A stretch of 64,000 nt of DNA from Candidatus Dormiibacterota bacterium (GCA_003162415.1 PMOL01000011.1:20701-84700), one strand, 5' to 3'. Positions 9,123-18,844 are shown, numbered from the stretch's first letter. The notes: generated by a model not told the origin, from the sequence alone. Made by a program: numbers and translations.

Positions 9123-10256
9123 TCACGCCACCGGAGTCTCGGCTCTAATGCTCTCAAGCCACGCTCGGCACGCTCCTAGAAATTCGGCGGCGAGTAGACC
9201 ATCCATAACCCGATGGTCAAGACTGAAGCAGAGATACATCATTGGTCTAACCTCAACGTTTCCCTTCACAGCCACTGGACGATCCACCACCGCTCCCATC
9301 GTAAGGATCCCGGATTGGCCTGGCGGTATGACGGCGTAGCTGAGAAGGGTCCCAAGGGCGCCGGAGTTATTTATGGTGAACGTCGCACCCGCTACGTCAC
9401 TCACCGATAGGCGCTTTTCGCGCGCCCGACTCACGAGCTCGCGGGCGGCAGCAGCCAATCCAAGGACTGACAAAGTGTCCGCAGCTCTGATAACTGGAAC
9501 TATCACAGAATCAGGTAGTCCGACCGCGACACCGAGATTGATTTGCTCATGTATAACGATATGATCGCTCGCGAACGTAGCATTCACGTTCGGAGACCGC
9601 CGAAGCGACGCAGCCGCCGCTGCGAGCACGTATGGCAGACACGTAAGAGAGACACCGAACTGACTCTCCGACGAGGGTCGGTGAGTTGCGATGTTTGCCA
9701 TAACCCCGCTCATGTCAACCTCCTGCGTCTGCCACGCATGAGGAATGGTTGTCTTTGAGAGGGTCATCCTCTCCGAAATGGAGCGTCGCATCGCCGAAAG
9801 CGGAATGACCCGGTCCCCGTCGAGGCGTGCGCCGTGCGCAGCAACCAGGGCGCTGGTAGGGAATTGCGTCGCCGCGCTCACGAGCGGAGCAGCCGCTTGA
9901 CTCGTCGATGGGTCAGTCACGGGAACCGCCGCCGCCAGCATCCCGGATCCCAGCTCATTACCGCGCGACCGCTCGCTCCTTGCGGCCGCGTCCGTCGCGG
10001 AGGCATCCGTTCCATCGCTACTCTCGATCACAGCAATGCTTGCGCCAACCGAGACGGTTACCCCTTCGCGAACGAGAAGCTCAACCACGACGCCCGAAGC
10101 CGGGGCCGGCACCTCGGCGTCCACTTTGTCCGTGGTGACCTCGACAAGGCCGTCGAATTCAGCCACGTAATCGCCTGGTTGAACCAGCCAATGCGATATC
10201 ACGCCCTCACCTACGGACTCGCCCAGTTGAGGCATTCTCACAACAAATCGATTCAT
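9123..10256 (-). CDS. dihydrolipoamide acyltransferase (E2) of a 2-oxoacid dehydrogenase
   Basis: ATG 10254-10256 follows a strong AGGAGGAGG. The 377-residue protein has an N-terminal lipoyl domain with the lipoylated Lys at about 44 (VEVTTDKVDAEV) and an Ala/Ser-rich linker (about 80-150). The catalytic acyltransferase domain carries the active-site SLDHRVMDG (H348, D352). The usual peripheral subunit-binding domain (about 35 residues between linker and core) is not recognisable; the linker leads straight into VIPLSAMRRSISERM. It would transfer an acyl group to CoA. Matching E1 genes lie 13 kb away (23556-25686); no E3 is in the window. A 27-bp inverted repeat lies 108 bp upstream. Confidence 0.88.
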   Translation of the reverse strand: MNRFVVRMPQLGESVGEGVISHWLVQPGDYVAEFDGLVEVTTDKVDAEVPAPASGVVVELLVREGVTVSVGASIAVIESSDGTDASATDAAARSERSRGNELGSGMLAAAVPVTDPSTSQAAAPLVSAATQFPTSALVAAHGARLDGDRVIPLSAMRRSISERMTLSKTTIPHAWQTQEVDMSGVMANIATHRPSSESQFGVSLTCLPYVLAAAAASLRRSPNVNATFASDHIVIHEQINLGVAVGLPDSVIVPVIRAADTLSVLGLAAAARELVSRAREKRLSVSDVAGATFTINNSGALGTLLSYAVIPPGQSGILTMGAVVDRPVAVKGNVEVRPMMYLCFSLDHRVMDGLLAAEFLGACRAWLESIRAETPVA

Positions 10257-10363
10257 CAACCTCCTCCTGCTCGGCTTACAACGGACGAGCCGCCGAAGGA
10301 CAGACGACGTGACCCACTCACGTTCCAAGCCGCGGCTGCGACACGATGAGTCCTCGCGAGCTT

Positions 10364-10390
10364 GGATCGCTCGAATCCTTCGAGCGATCC
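10364..10390. promoter_or_regulatory. 27-bp inverted repeat upstream of E2
   Basis: The arms ggatcgctcgaa (10364-10375) and ttcgagcgatcc (10379-10390) are exact complements around a 3-bp spacer. The repeat lies 108 bp before the E2 start codon, in a region with no gene. No T-run follows, so it is read as an operator or a strong hairpin in the 5' leader. Confidence 0.6.
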
Positions 10391-10843
10391 GCAATTGACG
10401 TTATGCACTTCCGACTGCCGTGTCCCTGTGCATTTTACTCGCGACACTCCCCGAGGCAACACGCGCGCCGCGCTTGAGCCAACCGAACGCATAAGCAGGC
10501 GCATTATAGCAAGCGTTTGCCATCCATTCGTCCTGAGGGTTAAGGGGCGCCTAACCAGCCTTGCTAGTAGCCGACCGAATGCCAACGTTTGCTTCATTCT
10601 CCAACGCGTCGGCACGAGCATCACTCTCGGTCAGTCATGAAGTTAAAGTTCGGCGCCTCGGCGATTTGGCCACGCTCTTCGGAAGCGCAAAGTCGATCGT
10701 TTTCAAGGGACGTTCGCGTCCACCCCGCAGATAGGCAGTCTCTCCGTCCTGCGCTGACTCGCCCCGCCTTGGTGCCTCAACACAGGCTTAAGGTGCCAAA
10801 CAAGCGCGGGAGTTGCGGCGCTCACGGTCCAAGCAACCGCCGG
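10391..10843. other. gene-free spacer between E2 and the ABC transporter operon
   Basis: About 450 bp lie between the E2 leader and the stop of the last transporter gene. Both flanking units read leftward, so this stretch should hold the E2 promoter. I see no convincing ORF, RNA gene or clear terminator beyond the inverted repeat at its left edge. Confidence 0.4.
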
Positions 10844-11866
10844 TCACACGGAGTCGCGACCTAGCATCTCATCTGACGAAGCATCCGAGTCGGCTTCGCC
10901 GTCGGCGCCAGAAGCTCGCACCGCTTCGTCGGGATGCCGTAGCCAGCATGCGACGTTGCGTCCCGGTGAAGCCTCGATCAGCACTGGGCTATCGACCTGA
11001 CACACCGCGAAGGCGTGAGGGCATCTCGGGTGAAACCTACAGCCGCTAGGCGGATTTGCGGGGTCCGCAATCTCTCCGGGTAAAGCGATAGGAAGCGCGC
11101 CACGACCATCCACCTTCGGAATCGCGCCGATTAGCGCTTCAGTATATGGGTGCAACGCCGAGCTCCACACATCTGACGCAACCCCGGACTCAACGATCGT
11201 TCCCAAGTACATCACCGCTATTCTGTCGGCGATGTGACGCACAATCGCGAGGTCGTGAGAGATTACCAGCATCCCCACCTGCTCCTCATCCGCAAGGACC
11301 CTGAGTACATTGGCCAATTGAGCTTGCGCGGAGGCGTCGAGCGAGGCGAATGGTTCATCCAAAATCAGCATCGACGGAGATGCGGCAAGGGCTCTAGCTA
11401 CGGCAACACGCTGTCGCTGGCCACCACTGAATTGGTGCGGGAACTTGCCGGCAGTGTCCGGGGCCAGTCCGAGCACACCTAACAGCTGGGATAGGCGCGC
11501 GTCCTGCAATCGCTTACTCAGATGCGACGCTCGCATCGCGTCTTTGATCTGATTTCCGACGGTTCTACGCGGATTCAGCGACTCGAACGGATTTTGCAGG
11601 ACCATCTGCAGGCCGAGTTGCGACGAGGGACGGGCGCGACGTCCAATTGCGCTAACTGGCTTACCGTTGAACCTGACACAGCCGCTTGTGGGACGCAGGA
11701 GTCCAACCGCGGCCTTCCCCAGAGACGATTTCCCGCTACCGGATTCCCCCACTAAGCCAACGACTTGCCCCCGTTCTACTTGGAGCGTTACCTCGACAAC
11801 CGCGGGGACTGGTCGTCGGCCGTTTCCCCGGAAGACGACCGTTACAGCCTCTAATTCGAGGCTCAC
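10844..11866 (-). CDS. peptide/nickel-type ABC transporter ATP-binding protein (OppF/DppF)
   Basis: A 340-residue ATPase with Walker A GESGSGKSS (about residues 40-48), Q-loop QNPFESLNP, signature SGGQRQR, Walker B MLILDEP and the H-loop ISHD. The oligopeptide C-terminal domain is present, with CRFHPRCPHAFAVC. It starts GTG at 11866, overlapping the stop of the preceding gene by GTGA, and is the last gene of the five-gene unit receptor-B-C-D-F. It would power import of the receptor's ligand. Confidence 0.92.
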   Translation of the reverse strand: MSLELEAVTVVFRGNGRRPVPAVVEVTLQVERGQVVGLVGESGSGKSSLGKAAVGLLRPTSGCVRFNGKPVSAIGRRARPSSQLGLQMVLQNPFESLNPRRTVGNQIKDAMRASHLSKRLQDARLSQLLGVLGLAPDTAGKFPHQFSGGQRQRVAVARALAASPSMLILDEPFASLDASAQAQLANVLRVLADEEQVGMLVISHDLAIVRHIADRIAVMYLGTIVESGVASDVWSSALHPYTEALIGAIPKVDGRGALPIALPGEIADPANPPSGCRFHPRCPHAFAVCQVDSPVLIEASPGRNVACWLRHPDEAVRASGADGEADSDASSDEMLGRDSV

Positions 11867-12849
11867 AACGTTGCCATGAACGGATCAACGAGACATGCGT
11901 GACTGCGGCCGGGGCGGACCTCTACGAGATCGGGGACCACGCTGGAGCACTGGCTCTTCGCATATTGGCACCTCGGATGAAATGCGCACCCCGAGGGTCT
12001 CAAACCAGGAGGGCCGAGCTGTCCAGGTATCGGGACTAAATCGGTCTCCGGACGCTCCGGATGCGGAAGGGCCGCTAACAGTGCCGCGGTGTACGGATGC
12101 CGAGGCGAGCCGATCACATCCTCCGCGGTGCCTGTCTCTACCACCCGCCCCGCGTACATAATCGTGACGCGGTCTGCGATTGCCGACATGACGCCTAAGT
12201 CATGCGTGATCAAAAGAATTGCCAAACCGCGACGTTCCCCCAGCTCGCGGAGTAGGTGCAGGATCCCGGCCTGAACCGTGACGTCGAGCCCAGTGGTTGG
12301 CTCGTCGGCAATTATGATTTTTGGGCCGCAAGCGAGTGCAATGGCGATGGCGATTCGCTGTCGCATGCCTCCGCTGAACTGATGCGGGTACGCCGTGAAC
12401 GACGCCGCTGGATTGGGAATGCGGACCTGGTGTAACAGGTCGATCGAATGCTCGCGGGCGTCTTCTCGGCTCAGCTTCAGGTGATGTCGTACATGATCGC
12501 TCAGCTGCACTCCAACTGAAAGCATAGGATGAAGAGAAGAGTGCGGATCTTGCATGATCAAAGCGATTTCCTTGCCTCGCACCTTCGCGAGGCGCTTCTC
12601 GGAACTAACGAGAAGGTCTTGCCCGCCATAAAACGCGTGACCGCTGACAATCGACCCATGAGGAAGCAGCCCGAGGATGGCCATCATGCTAACCGTCTTG
12701 CCGCTACCGCTCTCGCCAGCAATACCAGAAACCTTCCCCTCAAAGACGTCGAAGTCGACTTTCTCAACCACCGAAATCAGACGGTTGCGGGCGGCCAACT
12801 TCACGTTCATCGACCGAACCTTCAAGAGGGGCTCATCACCAACCTCCAT
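11863..12849 (-). CDS. peptide/nickel-type ABC transporter ATP-binding protein (OppD/DppD)
   Basis: A 328-residue ATPase with Walker A GESGSGKTV, Q-loop QDPHSSLHP, signature SGGMRQR, Walker B IIIADEP and H-loop LITHD. The C-terminal CAFHPRCQYAKSQC closes the oligopeptide domain. ATG 12847-12849 shares a base with the upstream permease stop (TGATG), which fixes this start over a longer in-frame extension to 12957. It pairs with the OppF-type subunit as the heterodimeric motor. Confidence 0.92.
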   Translation of the reverse strand: MEVGDEPLLKVRSMNVKLAARNRLISVVEKVDFDVFEGKVSGIAGESGSGKTVSMMAILGLLPHGSIVSGHAFYGGQDLLVSSEKRLAKVRGKEIALIMQDPHSSLHPMLSVGVQLSDHVRHHLKLSREDAREHSIDLLHQVRIPNPAASFTAYPHQFSGGMRQRIAIAIALACGPKIIIADEPTTGLDVTVQAGILHLLRELGERRGLAILLITHDLGVMSAIADRVTIMYAGRVVETGTAEDVIGSPRHPYTAALLAALPHPERPETDLVPIPGQLGPPGLRPSGCAFHPRCQYAKSQCSSVVPDLVEVRPGRSHACLVDPFMATL

Positions 12850-13715
12850 CACCGATTGACTCGTGGATCTAGCGTGTCCCGCACGCGGTCGCCAAGGACG
12901 TTCAGAGACAGCACCACCGAAACGATGGCTAATCCTGGGAACAACGCCAGCCACCACTGTTCAAAGTACTGTGCTCCGTCGGAAATCATAGAACCCCACT
13001 CTGCCGTTGGCGGTTGACTGCCTAGACCGAGGAACGACAGGCCGGCGAGAACGAGCATGGCGTCACCGAGGCCGAGAGCGGAATAGACAACCATTGGGCC
13101 AATGACGTTCGGCATGACGTCGCGCACCAAAGCCCGGACCGACGACGACCCCAACAAACGTGCTGTTACTACGTAGTCGGAGTGCATCGCGGGTAGGACG
13201 AGGCTGCGAATCACTCGTGCATAGTTCGGCCAAGCTACGACAACGACCGCCACTACCGAAGACGTGAGGCTCGGACCTAGAATCGCCGCTATCGCCATCG
13301 CGAGGACGATGGCCGGAAAGGCGAAGAAGAGATCAGTGATTCGCATGATCAGTCCATCTACCCACCCGCCAAGATAGCCAGCCAATCCGCCGAGAATCGA
13401 CCCAATGACGAGCGCAATGGCAACGATCACGAAGGAAAAAGGAATGGAAATCCTCGCCCCCGAGATCACGCGGCTCAGCTCGTCCCTACCTAGCTCGTCA
13501 GTCCCGAAGATATGGGTCACACTCGGATTGCTGAGAACAGCAGAACTCTGCTGAGAAGGGCCATACGGAGCAAGCAGGGGGCCAAAAATCACGACTACCA
13601 ACCACAACGTGAGAACGACCATCGCAAAGACCACAAGCACTGGGGTCGCGCTCAGTGTCCTCCAGCGACGCCCTACCGCTGCTGCAAATGGTCGCACTGG
13701 TGCGGCCACGCTCAC
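12849..13715 (-). CDS. ABC transporter permease (OppC/DppC)
   Basis: A membrane protein of about 288 residues with six helices. The OppC-type N-terminal helix is followed by FGTDELGRDELSRVISGARI. The EAA loop reads ARLLGSSSVRALVRDVMPNV. The GTG at 13715 overlaps the OppB stop (GTGA) and is preferred; a GTG at 13742 would add nine residues inside the previous gene. With OppB it forms the channel. Confidence 0.9.
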   Translation of the reverse strand: MSVAAPVRPFAAAVGRRWRTLSATPVLVVFAMVVLTLWLVVVIFGPLLAPYGPSQQSSAVLSNPSVTHIFGTDELGRDELSRVISGARISIPFSFVIVAIALVIGSILGGLAGYLGGWVDGLIMRITDLFFAFPAIVLAMAIAAILGPSLTSSVVAVVVVAWPNYARVIRSLVLPAMHSDYVVTARLLGSSSVRALVRDVMPNVIGPMVVYSALGLGDAMLVLAGLSFLGLGSQPPTAEWGSMISDGAQYFEQWWLALFPGLAIVSVVLSLNVLGDRVRDTLDPRVNR

Positions 13716-14731
13716 GCTAGAACCACTCGCGGGTCGATCCACGCATACAGAAGGTCCACTGCAAAGTTCACGACCGTGTACACCACGGCTACGAAGAGCG
13801 ATACGCCGGTAATGGCCGTTATATCTAGATCCAGAGCACTCTTGGCGGCATATAACCCTACTCCTGGCCAGGCGAATACGCTCTCTACGAGTACCGCTCC
13901 GGCCATCAAGTTCGCTAGCAGAAGGCCCGTGACAGTGACTATGGAGGTAAGGGCAGCGCGAAACGTGTACCGCAGGAGAATGGAAAGCCTAGGGAGCCCT
14001 TTCGCCCGTGCCGCAGTCACGTAGTCGTTGTTGAGCACCTCGAGCACCGCGGAGCGGGTGAAGCGCAGCAATACGGCTCCGCTTGGAAGAGCGAGCACCA
14101 GTGCCGGCAGTATCACATGGTGGAGGGCATCTAGAAAGGTCGGGAAGTCGCCGGCAAGAAGGGCGTCGACGGTATAGAGGCCCGTAATCTGCGGCGGTGG
14201 AAAGACCTCGGGGCTCAGTCTTCCCGTGGAGGGAGCGATCCGAAGCACATACGAGAAGAAGTAGATTGCAAGTATACCAACCCAAAACGAAGGCGTTGCG
14301 AGCCCGCCAAGCGACCCGATTGTCAGGCCCTGGTCAAGACGTGAACCGCGACGGACGGCTGCTAGAACGCCTAATGGGACGCCCACGGCGGTTGCGATGA
14401 TCATTGCATACAGGGCAAGTTCGAACGATGCAGGAATCCGCTCGAGCAGATCGGTCGCTACCGGTTGCTGGGTTATCAGGGAAACACCCAGATCTCCGTG
14501 AAGTAGATGCCCGAGGTAAACCGCGTACTGCACAGGCAACGGCTCGTTTAAGCCATATGCTTCTCGATACGCCTTGACAATCGTCGGGTATGAATAGGCC
14601 TTGGGACCGAGCGCCGCTGCGACAGGGTCGCCCGGAACTACATGCGTCAAGACGAAGGCGATCAGGGTGATTCCCAGGCACAGCGCCAGCATTGCGAGCG
14701 CCCGCCTAACGAGCAGCCTTACAAATCTCAT
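13712..14731 (-). CDS. ABC transporter permease (OppB/DppB)
   Basis: A 339-residue permease. The N-terminal helix ends at THVVPGDPVAAAL, a hallmark of OppB. A long first periplasmic region follows, then TRSAVLEVLNNDYVTAARAK and GLPRLSILLRYTFRAAL (EAA loop), with six helices in all. It lies 63 bp downstream of the receptor gene and overlaps OppC, so it belongs to one operon. Confidence 0.9.
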   Translation of the reverse strand: MRFVRLLVRRALAMLALCLGITLIAFVLTHVVPGDPVAAALGPKAYSYPTIVKAYREAYGLNEPLPVQYAVYLGHLLHGDLGVSLITQQPVATDLLERIPASFELALYAMIIATAVGVPLGVLAAVRRGSRLDQGLTIGSLGGLATPSFWVGILAIYFFSYVLRIAPSTGRLSPEVFPPPQITGLYTVDALLAGDFPTFLDALHHVILPALVLALPSGAVLLRFTRSAVLEVLNNDYVTAARAKGLPRLSILLRYTFRAALTSIVTVTGLLLANLMAGAVLVESVFAWPGVGLYAAKSALDLDITAITGVSLFVAVVYTVVNFAVDLLYAWIDPRVVLA

Positions 14732-14794
14732 GTACCGTCCCGGGAAGCCCAGATTTCTACGCCATGCTAGTCATCCCGGTAACAAATCCACAAC

Positions 14795-16393
14795 CTACGT
14801 AACTAGTCCGAGGTCGACAGCCCAGTAAGGGTTCACGATCGCGTGCACTGACTTCGCTGTGACTAGCGCCTTCCCTGCCGCAAAGATGAAAACGAAGATC
14901 GCTTTAGCATTTATCGCTGTGCCGAGCGCTTGGTAGTCGGAGGCTCGTGCAGCCGGTGTCACGGCACTGCTGGCGGCCTGGAACTGCGCATCGGCGCTCG
15001 GATCCGTCCCAGTCATCCAGTCAAAGTATAGCGACTGGTAGCTACCGGGTCCGAACCCGAGAAAGTCAGAGGGGTCCGGGTAGTCGGCTGGATTCGCGAC
15101 CGACAACCATATCTGCGACTTACCAATGGCTATTTTGTTAGGGTAGAGAGTCGCGAGCGGAGCGCCATTCAGCTTAACGGTTATGCCGATCTGCTGAAGA
15201 TCACTTTGAATCTTTTCCGCGAATGGCGCTGCGCAGAGGCCATCAGTGCAGAAGTCGTTGAAGTAGTCGATCGTCACAGTAGGGTTCGTGACTCCCACCA
15301 TCGCCAAGTCTGCCTTGGCCTTCGAGAGATCCTGCTGCACCGCATTACTCGCAGGAAGCGAACCCAGGATGCCTTGGGGAACGAAGCCAGTTGCCTCAAT
15401 GGATCCCTTTCCAGCTAGCTTTACTATCCCGGCGTAGTCGAGCGCGTACTTGATGGCTTCTCTGAAATTTGGATTGGCGGTCAATGGCGACACCGCTGGG
15501 TTGTTGTTCATACCCAGGAAGGTCTGGTCGTCCGATTGGGCTGGAAAGACATTGACATCTGCAGTGTTCAACGCTGTAGCGTCGACTGCCGAGATATCAA
15601 TCGCCAACTGAGCCTGCCCATCCTGGACATCCAGACGCTGGGTCGCTGAGGGCGCGTTGCGGACGTATACCGTGTCAAATGTCGGCTTCGGTCCCCAGTA
15701 TTTGGGGTTTGCCTTGAGTATGACTTCGGTGGTCCGGTCCACGTACTGGAGCACGTACGGCCCGCTGCCAGCGGCGGATGGACCATTCAGATACGAGTTT
15801 GCCTTGTCGTTACCGTTCGTCGTGCCTCCATGTTGCTCCACCAGCGTGGAGTCCAGGACTCCGGTGTTGTTTGAGGTCATCTTGACGGGAATTGCGGGGT
15901 CTGGCTTTGCGGACGACACAATTACGGTGTAAGGACCAGCTGCAGTGACAGTCAGGGTCTGCATGGTTATGGCCGCCGCGCCAGGACTCCCTCCCGAGAT
16001 TCCCACATTCTTATCGCGAGTGAGTGACCAGACGACGTCCGCGGACGTCAAGGGGTCTCCGTTCGCAAACTTCACGCCGTGGCGCAACTGGAACGTATAC
16101 TGAGTGCCAGCAGCATTCGGCGAATATGACGTTGCCAAGTCTGGATATGGCTTCGACAGGTCGCTTGGATTGATCATCAACAGCGAGTCGTATATGGCGT
16201 GATCGACCATGATCGTTGTCGGACTGGCTGCCCGAGCGGGGTCGAAGGAGTCGATGGCAAAGGTAGTCTCGGCGACAAGGGTCTTCCCACCGGTCGACTG
16301 GGCAGGTTGACTACCACAGCCGGCAATGATCGCGATTAGTCCCAGCATGGTCACAGAAGCCGCCAGTCTGTGAACGCCAGTTGTAGGCGACAT
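14795..16393 (-). CDS. lipoprotein substrate-binding protein of a peptide/nickel ABC transporter
   Basis: ATG 16391-16393 follows GGAGG at a spacing of 6. A signal sequence ends in the lipobox IIAGC (Cys about 26), so the 532-residue protein is membrane-anchored. The family-5 binding fold is shown by SFDPARAASPTTIMVDHAIY, LATSYSPNAAGTQYTFQLRH, FANGDPLTSADVVWSLTRDK and the later APFAEKIQSDLQQIGI. It is the first gene of the transporter operon. Such receptors bind peptides but also many non-peptide organic molecules; the catabolic setting favours the latter, an inference. Confidence 0.92.
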   Translation of the reverse strand: MSPTTGVHRLAASVTMLGLIAIIAGCGSQPAQSTGGKTLVAETTFAIDSFDPARAASPTTIMVDHAIYDSLLMINPSDLSKPYPDLATSYSPNAAGTQYTFQLRHGVKFANGDPLTSADVVWSLTRDKNVGISGGSPGAAAITMQTLTVTAAGPYTVIVSSAKPDPAIPVKMTSNNTGVLDSTLVEQHGGTTNGNDKANSYLNGPSAAGSGPYVLQYVDRTTEVILKANPKYWGPKPTFDTVYVRNAPSATQRLDVQDGQAQLAIDISAVDATALNTADVNVFPAQSDDQTFLGMNNNPAVSPLTANPNFREAIKYALDYAGIVKLAGKGSIEATGFVPQGILGSLPASNAVQQDLSKAKADLAMVGVTNPTVTIDYFNDFCTDGLCAAPFAEKIQSDLQQIGITVKLNGAPLATLYPNKIAIGKSQIWLSVANPADYPDPSDFLGFGPGSYQSLYFDWMTGTDPSADAQFQAASSAVTPAARASDYQALGTAINAKAIFVFIFAAGKALVTAKSVHAIVNPYWAVDLGLVT

Positions 16394-16911
16394 GTCAGCC
16401 TCCAATCTGCCTATTCCAAAATATTCGCGAGCATAGCTCGCAGACAAGCGCCACGCAAGCTGCACCCGTGGTGTGGCCAGTGGGACGTTGGCATCAATCA
16501 CTGAGTCCGCCGCCAGCTGCTTGTGAGGGAACGCCGATCCTCCCGGTCGAACGAGTCGCTAGTCACCATTGCGAAACCCCGCTACGCCGGAATTCGACTC
16601 CACGCCTAGCCTCCCCGCGAGCCACCTCGAGGACGAATGAGTCGCAGCCGAAAGCCGCTTGTCAGCAACCCGATGTGACCGCGTCTCCAGTCGCCGAAAC
16701 AGCCGAGCGCAGGCAAGAACCTGAGGGATTCCGGATTTCTCGACCAAGCTCCCCTGGACATCGTGCCTCAGACAACTCGCAGCGTCCCAACAGGCCCCAT
16801 TCGACCCGGGATCCTAGATCAATCAATTGGGTTGTCGGGATCCTCAGAGTTGCGTCGTCCGGAGTGGCCAATGCACCCTCTTCCGGGCCTGAACCCATGC
16901 GATGGTCGGGC
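16394..16911. other. gene-free stretch upstream of the ABC transporter operon
   Basis: 518 bp hold no convincing coding sequence on either strand. The left part must carry the promoter of the transporter operon. An 8-bp direct repeat (gggatcct at about 16809 and 16838) is the only small repeat I see. No tRNA or clear terminator. Confidence 0.4.
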
Positions 16912-17718
16912 CTACACCTCTCCGGCCTTTATACTAGCCATTAGGTCCGAAAGCCGCACGCGCAAGAGACTGGTGTCGATCCCAACTACTATTAGGCGCG
17001 CATTCCGTTCGCGTAGTTCAACTGTGGATAGCGCTGCCGCCGCATCGTTGGCGATAGTCCCGAAAGGCATGCCCCCGCGTTCGCACGCGTTGATGATCCG
17101 ATCGATTGCATTCCTGACCACCGGATTCCCACCTTTCGTACCAAGGAGGCCTAGTGATGACGACAGGTCAATCGGCCCAATAAAAGCAAAGTCTAGACCC
17201 TTCATCGCAACGATCGCGTCGATCGCGCCGAGTGCTTCCTTATTCTCGATAAGCACGCCCACGACCTGTTCTCGATTCAGCTCATCCGTGAGCTCCTTTA
17301 TCGTCGATTTACCATGCCCCCCAAATTCCGCAGCGCGTGTGCTAGGAGCCACTCCGCGGTCGCCCATCGGGGGAAAGCGAGCCGCTGTCAACACTTGTTC
17401 GACGTCTTCTTGGCTACGCACTCCGGGCACCAAGATGCCCTCAGCCCCCATATCAAGCAAACGAAAAATATATTCGAGCTGGATACCCGGAGTTCGAACT
17501 AAGACGCCGAGCTGCTGTGCCATCGCTACTCGGACAAGCCCCAATACGGTCTCGATGCCCATAGGGGTATGTTCCAAGTCAAATAGCACAAAATCATAAC
17601 CAGCGCCACCGATAAGTTCTATGACCGTCGGATCCGCGGACTTCACGAGGATTCCAAAGCCTGGCTTGTCGCCTTCCAGCAGCTCGCGGAGGAGATTCCT
17701 CATTTCTGTCGGCACCAC
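16912..17718 (-). CDS. HpcH/HpaI-type class II aldolase
   Basis: A 268-residue TIM-barrel protein of the HpcH/HpaI aldolase/citrate lyase group. It has GAGYDFVLFDLEHTPMGIET, LVRTPGIQLEYIFRLLDMGA with EGILVPGVRSQEDV, MGDRGVAPSTRAAEFGG and LIENKEALGAIDAI. The metal-binding Glu lies in the IENKEA segment and an Asp in IGPIDLSSSLG. These enzymes reversibly split hydroxy-oxoacids into pyruvate and an aldehyde. The start is GTG 17718 or ATG 17703. It follows the cupin-like gene by 46 bp and is probably co-transcribed with it. Confidence 0.87.
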   Translation of the reverse strand: MVPTEMRNLLRELLEGDKPGFGILVKSADPTVIELIGGAGYDFVLFDLEHTPMGIETVLGLVRVAMAQQLGVLVRTPGIQLEYIFRLLDMGAEGILVPGVRSQEDVEQVLTAARFPPMGDRGVAPSTRAAEFGGHGKSTIKELTDELNREQVVGVLIENKEALGAIDAIVAMKGLDFAFIGPIDLSSSLGLLGTKGGNPVVRNAIDRIINACERGGMPFGTIANDAAAALSTVELRERNARLIVVGIDTSLLRVRLSDLMASIKAGEV

Positions 17719-17764
17719 GGGAGCACCGCGTCAAGCGCTGATGCAGGCCTGGCCTCGTTGCCGC

Positions 17765-18697
17765 TCAACTAGGATCTCCCAGACCCGGATAGTCGCTCGC
17801 GTTGAGTACCCAACCTGGCATCCGAGACCAATCGCTCCGCCCAGGACAGAACACATCTATTAATAGATTCGCCCCTGAGCCGACGGCTTGGGACGTGTGT
17901 ATCACGTGCGGCGGAATCACCGTGAAAGACGGGCTGCCACACCGTATGTGTTGGTCGGGCAACCACTCATTCATATTCGGGATCCAGGGCCAGCGAAGAT
18001 GATGCACAAACTCACCGCCTATCGCTAGCGAGCCCTGTTCGAAGTCCGGGTGACTATGTGGAGCTAACTTGGTCACGTCGCGAGGGCCGTCCCACGGATA
18101 GGAGTATGCCAACATGATCGTTGTACTGCGCCAAATTCGCCCAAGCCGACCTGGCTCCGGGGGGACGTCAAAACTGTACACGCGCACCCGTTGGCCATCC
18201 GGCGGCTCTGGCCACTCACCCATCTCTGCGACACTTGGGTGAGGCTCGGCATACGAGCCGGCATTCACGCATTTGGCTGCAAGATCCGTCGATTGAGCGC
18301 TAAATAGCCTAATGATGCCTCCGGATGACCCCACCCGCACTGTGCTCTCCCCGGGAGGCACGAAAGCCACGGAGTATCCCGGGACATGCATCGTAGTTCC
18401 ACGCGCCACCACATCGGCCTCCAGCCCTCTCTCTGGTAGGACGATTGCATACTCATCTGGCTGAGCTTTACGCGTGAGTTCAGCGCCGGCCTCAGCAAGC
18501 GAGTACGCCACAATGAAGTTCTGGCCACGACAGTACCAGGTCTTCGAACCCAACGGATCCAGGTCTGGGGACAAGTCGCCAAACTCAAAACTCTCGGCTC
18601 GCGCGAATCGCTCTGGAAGGATCGTGGGGCCTGTGGACAAACTCGCCATGGCCGCCCGAGGATCGCTTGCATCATAAGCCACCGCTACTTCCTCCAA
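17765..18697 (-). CDS. bicupin-like protein of unknown function
   Basis: A 310-residue protein with two beta-rich halves. The second has a cupin-type ligand set, LAPHSHPDFEQGSLAIGGEF then VIPPHVIHTSQAVGSG, ending in FCPGRSDWSRMPGWVLN. The first half has ARGTTMHVPGYSVAFVPPGE. It resembles two-domain cupins of the isomerase type (KduI/IolB-like), without a safe assignment. The start is ATG 18697; a GGTAACG half-site lies about 40 bp upstream. It is embedded in the minus-strand catabolic run, between an SDR and the aldolase, so a sugar- or keto-acid-isomerising role is plausible but inferred. Confidence 0.7.
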   Translation of the reverse strand: MEEVAVAYDASDPRAAMASLSTGPTILPERFARAESFEFGDLSPDLDPLGSKTWYCRGQNFIVAYSLAEAGAELTRKAQPDEYAIVLPERGLEADVVARGTTMHVPGYSVAFVPPGESTVRVGSSGGIIRLFSAQSTDLAAKCVNAGSYAEPHPSVAEMGEWPEPPDGQRVRVYSFDVPPEPGRLGRIWRSTTIMLAYSYPWDGPRDVTKLAPHSHPDFEQGSLAIGGEFVHHLRWPWIPNMNEWLPDQHIRCGSPSFTVIPPHVIHTSQAVGSGANLLIDVFCPGRSDWSRMPGWVLNASDYPGLGDPS

Positions 18698-18844
18698 GGA
18701 CTTTTCGCAGCCGCCCGCCTGTGCGGCTCACATTACGTTACCAATTCTTTTTGCCGCGCGGAACCGTGTACATCGCCGGATGAGACGGCCCCCTTCGCTC
18801 CATCACCTTTGACTCGGTCGTCGTCGAATGTCGTTGACTCCATC

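Noticed and set aside
16468..16944. 158-codon plus-strand open frame in the spacer before the aldolase
   Set aside because: Ser/Pro/Arg-rich, crosses the 5' end of the transporter receptor in antisense, no ribosome site.
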